This document shows positions 1 to 6,154 of a stretch of 6,154 nt of DNA, one piece after another. Source of the DNA: Acidobacteriota bacterium (GTDB lineage Bacteria > Acidobacteriota > Terriglobia > Terriglobales > Acidobacteriaceae); the NCBI GenBank assembly GCA_021810175.1, contig JAJZJJ010000193.1, positions 1 to 6,154 on the forward strand, in the 5' to 3' direction. Both the position numbers and the translations under genes were made by a program. Every line of letters starts with the position of its first letter. The stretch's first letter is position 1. The notes under the pieces were generated by a model. That model saw nothing but the letters and a program-made list of their open reading frames with translations. It ran no database searches and had not been told where the DNA came from.

Positions 1-1391
1 TGCTAGCGCGCGGCAAATTCCACACAGGCGCGGGACTGCTCGTCGATCAGAACGGCGTCGTTCTGGGCATCAGGGGCATAGAGGAATCGGCGAACCGATC
101 TCCAGACCTTCCTCCGGATACCGTCACGGTGCGTCTGCCAGGTAAAGCTCTGCTGGCCGGCTTTGTCAATGCGCACTCGCATAGCTTTCAGCGGCTCATT
201 CGCGGGCGCACGGAATCGCGTCGCAGCGGAGGACGGGATTTCTGGTCGTGGCGCGGGGCCATGTACCACGCGGCTGCCTCGCTTTCGCCGGAGCAGATCT
301 ATCACGTGGCCCGCATGTGCTTTCTGGAGATGGCGCTCGCCGGTACGACCGCGGTTGGTGAATTCCATTACCTTCATCGCACGCCGGAGGGCAACGCCTA
401 CCCGAACGCGAATCTCCTGGCGCACCAGGTGATGGCCGCGGCGAAATCGGTCGGCATCCGCATTGGGCTGTTGCGCACGGCCTATCAGCGGGCCGGATTC
501 GAGTTGCCGCCCGATCCGGGCCAGATCCGGTTTGTGGAATCCACTCAGGAGTTTCTTGGGAACCTGGACGACCTGCGGCGCCGTTATCACTCCAGCGAGG
601 CATGGATCGGCGTAGCTCCGCATAGTGTCCGCGCCGTTCCCATCGAAGACATCGCAAAACTCGCAGAATACGCCCGCGAGAACCATCTGCCCCTGCACAT
701 GCACGTCTCGGAACAGAAGGCGGAGCTTGCAGCTTGTCAGCGCGAATATGGGACGTCTCCGGTACGGCTGCTTGCCCGGCACGGCGTGCTCGACAACAAC
801 TTTACTGCCGTCCATGCGATTCACATCGATCCCGAGGAGATGGATCTTCTCGCCGCGAAAGGCGCGACAATCTGCTCCTGTCCAACTACCGAGCGCAACC
901 TAGGAGACGGAATTTTCCCGGCACATCCGGTAATGGAACGAGGCATTCGCGTCGCGTTCGGTTCGGACAGCCAAGCCCAGATTGAGCCGCTGGAAGATGC
1001 GCGCGAGTTGGAGTATCACCTTCGGCTGCAGCACCAGCAGCGGAGTGTGCTGGACGGCATCGATGGCCAGGAACTCCCCGCCAGGCTATTTGCCTGCGCC
1101 ACCGCCAACGGCGCTGCCGCGCTCCATTGTCCGGCGGGCGATCTGGCGACCGGCAAGCTCGCGGACTTTTTCACCGTGGACCTGAATCACCATTCCATCG
1201 CCGGGAACGACCCGGAACATCTACTGGCCATGATTGTCTTTGGCCTGCAGCGCAGTGCAATCTCGGACGTGGTGGCCGGAGGAAAGTTTCTCATTCGCAA
1301 CCATTTCCATTCCGAGCAGGAAGAAATCGTCAATCAATATCAGGAGGTCGCTCGCCAGGTGTGGCTCGCTCCACAGCTTGCAGCGGACTAA
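1..1391 (+). CDS. hutF: Formimidoylglutamate deiminase HutF (5'-partial)
   Basis: This amidohydrolase-superfamily enzyme hydrolyses N-formimidoyl-L-glutamate to N-formyl-L-glutamate and ammonia in cytosolic histidine degradation. The reading frame is open to the left edge (first whole codon at base 3). The first in-frame start-type codon, a GTG at 129, lies inside the conserved N-terminal beta-sandwich just before the metal motif, so the true start is upstream of the window and probably only a few residues are missing. Counting from base 3, 462 residues are visible, close to the family's usual length of about 450. Visible motifs are NAHSH (His58, His60, metal), FWSW, GEFHY at 119-123, HSVRAV (His207, Arg210, probable substrate carboxylate binding), HMHVSEQ (His234, Glu237), AVHAIH (His271) and FGSDS (Asp322, metal). 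This set and its spacing match Pseudomonas HutF as I recall it, and distinguish it from guanine deaminase-like relatives. It stops with TAA, 4 nt before hutU. Assignment is strong; it is not biochemically proven for this clade. Confidence 0.9.
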   Translation, partial: LARGKFHTGAGLLVDQNGVVLGIRGIEESANRSPDLPPDTVTVRLPGKALLAGFVNAHSHSFQRLIRGRTESRRSGGRDFWSWRGAMYHAAASLSPEQIYHVARMCFLEMALAGTTAVGEFHYLHRTPEGNAYPNANLLAHQVMAAAKSVGIRIGLLRTAYQRAGFELPPDPGQIRFVESTQEFLGNLDDLRRRYHSSEAWIGVAPHSVRAVPIEDIAKLAEYARENHLPLHMHVSEQKAELAACQREYGTSPVRLLARHGVLDNNFTAVHAIHIDPEEMDLLAAKGATICSCPTTERNLGDGIFPAHPVMERGIRVAFGSDSQAQIEPLEDARELEYHLRLQHQQRSVLDGIDGQELPARLFACATANGAAALHCPAGDLATGKLADFFTVDLNHHSIAGNDPEHLLAMIVFGLQRSAISDVVAGGKFLIRNHFHSEQEEIVNQYQEVARQVWLAPQLAAD

Positions 1392-1395
1392 GACC

Positions 1396-3069
1396 ATGTC
1401 CTCGATTACCCGGAACCCTGCTCCCACCATCCGCGCGCCTCGTGGCTCCACGCTGCGGTGCAAAGGATGGCACCAGGAGGCGGCGCTGCGCTGCCTGATG
1501 AACAACCTTGACCCTGAGGTCGCCGAAGCTCCAGAGAGGCTGGTGGTCTATGGCGGCATCGGCAAAGCCGCGCGCAACTGGGAGTGCTACCACGCCATCG
1601 TGCATGAACTGGAGAAGCTCGGAAACGAGGAAACCCTGCTGGTTCAGTCCGGCAAGCCGGTCGGGGTTTTTCCGACCCATGAGAATGCGCCGCGCGTGCT
1701 GATCGCAAATTCAAATCTGGTCGGTGCCTGGGCCAACTGGGATGAGTTCCACAAATTGGATCGCGCCGGGCTCATCATGTATGGGCAAATGACTGCCGGC
1801 AGCTGGATTTACATCGGCACCCAGGGCATTTTGCAGGGAACTTTCCAGACGTTTTCCGCCATGGCGGACCGGCATTTTGGCGGGACGCTTGCGGGCAAGC
1901 TGGTAGTGAGCGGCGGCATCGGCGGGATGGGTGGCGCACAGCCGCTGGCCGCCACGATGAACGGCGCCGTGTTCCTCGGCATCGAGGTAGACCGCACACG
2001 TATCGAGCGCCGTTTGCGGAAAGGCTACTGCGATCGCATGACGGAGTCGCTCGAGGAAGCGCTGCGGCTTTGCGAAGAGGCAAAGCGCAACAAGCAGGCG
2101 CTGTCGGTCTGCCTGGCCGGGAACTGTGCGGAGGTGCTGCCGGAGCTGGTGCGGCGGCAAGTTGAAGTAGATGCAATCACCGACCAGACCAGCGCGCATG
2201 ATCCGCTGAATGGCTATATTCCCGCAGGCCATTCTTTGCAAGCCGCGGTGGAGCTGCGCCAGCGCGATCCCGTCGAGTACGTCAGGCTCTCCATGCAAAG
2301 CATGGCGGTCCATGTCGAGGCCATGCTCGCGATGCAGCGGCGCGGTGCAGTCGCCTTCGATTACGGCAATAATCTGCGCAAGCGCGCCTTTGACGCAGGC
2401 TGTCGAAACGCCTTCGACATTCCCGGCTTTACGCCGGAGTACATTCGTCCGTTGTTTTGTGAAGGAGCAGGCCCGTTCCGATGGGTCGCGCTCTCCGGCG
2501 ACCCATCGGACATCTACCGCACCGATGAACTGGCGCTCAAGTTGTTTCCGGACAACGCAATTTTGAAACGCTGGATTCACCTTGCCAGAGAGCGAGTGCA
2601 GTTTCAAGGTCTGCCTGCGCGTATTTGCTGGCTCCGGCTTGGCGAACGCGCCCGCATGGGCGAGGCCATGAACGACCTGGTTCGCAACGGCGAATTGAAA
2701 GCGCCGGTCGCCATAGGGCGAGACCATCTCGACACCGGATCGGTTGCTTCTCCTTATCGCGAAACCGAGCAGATGAAAGATGGCTCCGACGCGATTGCAG
2801 ACTGGCCCATTTTGAATGCGCTGCTGAATACCGCGAGCGGCGCGAGCTGGGTCTCGTTCCACCACGGCGGCGGCGTCGGCATGGGATATTCCCTGCACGC
2901 CGGGCAAGTCTGCGTGGCGGACGGCACCGCGTCCGCCGGGGAACGGCTGCATCGTGTGCTGAACAACGATCCCGGCATCGGGGTAGCCAGGCACGCGGAC
3001 GCAGGCTATGAGAAAGCGATCGAGACGGCGCAGCAGAGAGGCGTCGCGATCCCCATGCGCCGCCCATGA
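1396..3069 (+). CDS. hutU: Urocanate hydratase HutU
   Basis: It converts urocanate plus water to 4-imidazolone-5-propionate, using tightly bound NAD+ as an electrophile, in the cytosol. The ATG at 1396 gives 557 aa, the canonical length, and the N-terminus [14 protein letters not shown] aligns with known urocanases. An upstream in-frame TTG (1378) and more distant starts inside hutF would add non-homologous residues. Conserved blocks in order: NNLDP (36-40), [16 protein letters not shown] (50-65), [17 protein letters not shown] (128-144), the glycine-rich NAD segment [11 protein letters not shown] (173-183), [14 protein letters not shown] (261-274), FDYGNN (321-326), FRWVALSG (361-368), [10 protein letters not shown] with the active-site Cys411 (Cys410 in P. 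putida), [13 protein letters not shown] (441-453) and [11 protein letters not shown] (489-499). One oddity is Arg414, where the signature after ICW[LIV] normally has Gly. The Shine-Dalgarno is weak (GGA at 1385-1387, 8 nt from ATG), suggesting reinitiation from hutF 4 nt upstream. The stop overlaps the hutI start. The gene contains a perfect 13-bp inverted repeat. Confidence 0.97.
   Translation: MSSITRNPAPTIRAPRGSTLRCKGWHQEAALRCLMNNLDPEVAEAPERLVVYGGIGKAARNWECYHAIVHELEKLGNEETLLVQSGKPVGVFPTHENAPRVLIANSNLVGAWANWDEFHKLDRAGLIMYGQMTAGSWIYIGTQGILQGTFQTFSAMADRHFGGTLAGKLVVSGGIGGMGGAQPLAATMNGAVFLGIEVDRTRIERRLRKGYCDRMTESLEEALRLCEEAKRNKQALSVCLAGNCAEVLPELVRRQVEVDAITDQTSAHDPLNGYIPAGHSLQAAVELRQRDPVEYVRLSMQSMAVHVEAMLAMQRRGAVAFDYGNNLRKRAFDAGCRNAFDIPGFTPEYIRPLFCEGAGPFRWVALSGDPSDIYRTDELALKLFPDNAILKRWIHLARERVQFQGLPARICWLRLGERARMGEAMNDLVRNGELKAPVAIGRDHLDTGSVASPYRETEQMKDGSDAIADWPILNALLNTASGASWVSFHHGGGVGMGYSLHAGQVCVADGTASAGERLHRVLNNDPGIGVARHADAGYEKAIETAQQRGVAIPMRRP
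2477..2510. repeat. Perfect 13-bp inverted repeat (hairpin) inside hutU
   Basis: TCCGATGGGTCGC (2477-2489) is exactly complementary to GCGACCCATCGGA (2498-2510), with an 8-nt loop (2490-2497). The arms lie in hutU codons 361-365 (F-R-W-V-A) and 368-372 (G-D-P-S-D). No T-tract follows on either strand, so it is not a canonical intrinsic terminator. It could fold as a strong mRNA stem-loop or as a cruciform or dimer-binding palindrome; no function is assignable from sequence alone. Confidence 0.85.
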
Positions 3070-4379
3070 GTCTCTTTCCTGCAAAAAAACTTGCTGTCAT
3101 CCATTGCGGACAGTTGGTCACGATGGCAGGGCCGTCGCGCGCGCGGCGTGGGCCTGCGGAGATGCGCGAGCTCGCGATCATCCAGGATGGCGCCATGCTC
3201 GTCGCCGATGGATCGATTGAGCGAGCCGGTACAACGGACGAGCTTCGCAAGATTCTGGCGGAAGAAAAAAACATTTCCGTCCTGGATGCGCGAGGCCGCC
3301 TCGTCACTCCGGGATTCGTGGATGCGCATACCCACATCGTCTTTGCCGGTTCGCGCGCCGCGGAGTTTGAGCAGCGGATCGCAGGCAAAACGTATCAGCA
3401 GATCGCCGCCGCCGGTGGAGGCATTGCCAACACCATGCGAGCCACGCGGCTGGCGACGGAAGAGCAACTGCTGGCGCAGGCGCGTCATCATGCGCAATGG
3501 TTTCTCCGCACCGGAACGACGACCATCGAAGCGAAATCGGGGTACGGGCTTTCTGTCGAAGCCGAGATGAAGATTCTTCGTGTCGTGCGCTCTCTCGGAC
3601 AGACTGGTCCGCTGCGCGTTGTGCCGACGTTGCTCGCCGCGCACACAGTTCCGCCGGAATATCAGCATGATCGCGAGGGCTATATCGCGCTCATCTTGAA
3701 TGAAATTCTGCCGCAGGTGCGGCGCGACGATCTGGCGCAATTCTGTGACGTTTTCTGCGATGAACACGCCTTTACGCTGGACGAGAGTCGAACCATATTG
3801 GCCGCCGCCAGACGGGCCGGTCTGGAGTTGCGAATCCATGCCGAACAATTTGCCGCGGACGGCGGCGCAGCGCTGGCCGCGGAACTTGGCGCCGCGACAG
3901 CCGACCACCTGGAGTGTACGGACGAGCGTGGAATTGCCGCGCTGGCGCACTCTGGCGTTCAGCCGGTGCTCGTTCCCGCCTCCGTGTTTTGCCTGGGCCG
4001 CAGCCAGTATGCGCCGGCACGCGCGATGATCGACGCTGGATTGCCCGTCGTGCTGGCGACGGATTTCAATCCCGGATCTGCGCCCACAACTTCCCTGCCG
4101 TTTGTCATGTCGCTGGCCTGCCAGCAGATGAAGATGCTGCCCAGCGAAGCTTTGACAGCGGCGACCATCAACGCGGCCTTTGGTCTCGGCCTGGGTAAGA
4201 GCGTCGGCTCCCTGGAGCCGGGCAAGGCTGCCGATTTTCTCATCCATGAATTCAGCGATTATCGCGAACTCGCCTACTTTGCCGCCGTCCCTAACCTGCC
4301 GCAGGTTTTCATCGCGGGAAAGCGCGTCCCTACCTATCCAGAAGCTTCACGCGACCCAGGACCTCCGGAGCGGCAATAG
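3066..4379 (+). CDS. hutI: Imidazolonepropionase HutI
   Basis: It hydrolyses 4-imidazolone-5-propionate to N-formimidoyl-L-glutamate, the third step of histidine degradation, as a metal-dependent cytosolic amidohydrolase. The 437-aa product is slightly longer than the usual 405-425, owing to a longer N-terminal segment and a short Pro-rich tail. Motifs seen are the metal pair in DAHTH (His88, His90) followed by [14 protein letters not shown], the family-typical [15 protein letters not shown] (114-128), EAKSGYGL (155-162), RIHAEQF with His258 and Glu260, ADHLE with His281, and the metal/catalytic [11 protein letters not shown] with Asp333 (331-341). The PGKAADF segment near the C-terminus is the usual return to the beta-sandwich. 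The ATG at 3066 overlaps the hutU stop as ATGA, and no close Shine-Dalgarno is visible, so translation is probably coupled to hutU. It is followed 2 nt later by the M20 gene. HutI and HutF are distant relatives within the amidohydrolase superfamily, but their motif sets keep them apart. Confidence 0.97.
   Translation: MSLFPAKKLAVIHCGQLVTMAGPSRARRGPAEMRELAIIQDGAMLVADGSIERAGTTDELRKILAEEKNISVLDARGRLVTPGFVDAHTHIVFAGSRAAEFEQRIAGKTYQQIAAAGGGIANTMRATRLATEEQLLAQARHHAQWFLRTGTTTIEAKSGYGLSVEAEMKILRVVRSLGQTGPLRVVPTLLAAHTVPPEYQHDREGYIALILNEILPQVRRDDLAQFCDVFCDEHAFTLDESRTILAAARRAGLELRIHAEQFAADGGAALAAELGAATADHLECTDERGIAALAHSGVQPVLVPASVFCLGRSQYAPARAMIDAGLPVVLATDFNPGSAPTTSLPFVMSLACQQMKMLPSEALTAATINAAFGLGLGKSVGSLEPGKAADFLIHEFSDYRELAYFAAVPNLPQVFIAGKRVPTYPEASRDPGPPERQ
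4367..4370 (+). promoter_or_regulatory. Ribosome binding site of the M20 gene
   Basis: GGAG lies within the last codons of hutI, 11 nt before the ATG at 4382. This is the clearest Shine-Dalgarno among the three complete + strand genes. It is the right half of the 8-nt palindrome CTCCGGAG (4363-4370), so it could be partly self-paired, although with no loop that would have to be intermolecular or part of a larger fold. It supports 4382 as the start. Confidence 0.5.
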
Positions 4380-4381
4380 CC

Positions 4382-6154
<1,773 letters not shown>

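Noticed and set aside
1342..1347. Strong Shine-Dalgarno-like AGGAGG within the end of hutF
   Set aside because: No suitable start codon lies 5-12 nt downstream in a frame with a homologous protein. The hutU ATG at 1396 is 48 nt away.
1855..1868. 14-nt perfect palindrome TCCGCCATGGCGGA
   Set aside because: A 7-bp half-site palindrome is near chance expectation for the window, and it sits mid-gene in hutU with no operator context.
2291..2419. Additional short hairpins in hutU: CCATGC-AAA-GCATGG (2291-2305) and TGTCGAA-ACGCC-TTCGACA (2401-2419)
   Set aside because: Stems of 6-7 bp are expected several times by chance in a window this size, and the first encodes the conserved QSMAVHV segment. 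I kept only the 13-bp repeat as unusual.
2916..2937. 8-bp GC-rich hairpin GGCGGACG-GCACCG-CGTCCGCC in hutU
   Set aside because: About one such stem is expected by chance in a GC-rich window of this length. It has no T-tract and lies in coding sequence for VADGTASAG.
1711..3084. Long - strand open frame (457 codons) opposite hutU, and similar ones at 3006-4247 and 3-824
   Set aside because: They lie opposite strongly conserved, complete hut genes. Their translations are rich in Arg, His and Ala with no recognisable domain. High third-position GC on the + strand explains such antisense frames.
3083..3271. Two A7 runs in the 5' part of hutI (3083-3089 and 3265-3271) as possible slippage or phase-variation sites
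   Set aside because: Seven-base A runs are modest, encode Lys-Lys and Lys-Asn in a normal hutI frame, and a catabolic enzyme is an unlikely phase-variable locus. The frame is intact.

Overview
The window is a chromosomal segment of a high-GC, free-living heterotrophic bacterium. It is densely coded, with no mobile elements, RNA genes or CRISPR. The protein sequences and the hutF-hutU-hutI-M20 order suggest Acidobacteriota (Terriglobia / Koribacter-like), but this is an impression from sequence style, not a search result.

Layout. Four genes run head to tail on the + strand in one tightly packed, probably co-transcribed unit: hutF (formimidoylglutamate deiminase, cut at its 5' end by the window start), hutU (urocanate hydratase, complete, 557 aa), hutI (imidazolonepropionase, complete, 437 aa) and an ArgE-like M20 metallo-deacylase (complete, 383 aa). 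The junctions are a 4-nt gap, an ATGA start/stop overlap and a 2-nt gap. On the - strand, the C-terminal third of the NAD-dependent DNA ligase LigA enters from the right edge. Its 3' end overlaps that of the M20 gene by 30 nt.

Pathway. HutU hydrates urocanate to imidazolonepropionate, HutI opens the ring to N-formimidoyl-L-glutamate, and HutF removes ammonia to give N-formyl-L-glutamate. The last step, deformylation to glutamate plus formate, is normally done by HutG, which is not in the window. The M20 deacylase sits where such an enzyme would be expected, so the main biological hypothesis here is that it is a non-orthologous N-formylglutamate deformylase. The conservative alternative is a true acetylornithine deacetylase (ArgE) that happens to be adjacent. 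Histidine ammonia-lyase (hutH) and any regulator are also absent and may lie upstream.

Non-coding structure. No stretch longer than a few bases lacks a gene. The most striking sequence feature that protein coding alone does not obviously explain is a perfect 13-bp inverted repeat with an 8-nt loop inside hutU (2477-2510). I saw no convincing promoter or intrinsic terminator: the operon promoter lies upstream of the window, and the convergent hut/ligA ends leave no intergenic space for a terminator.
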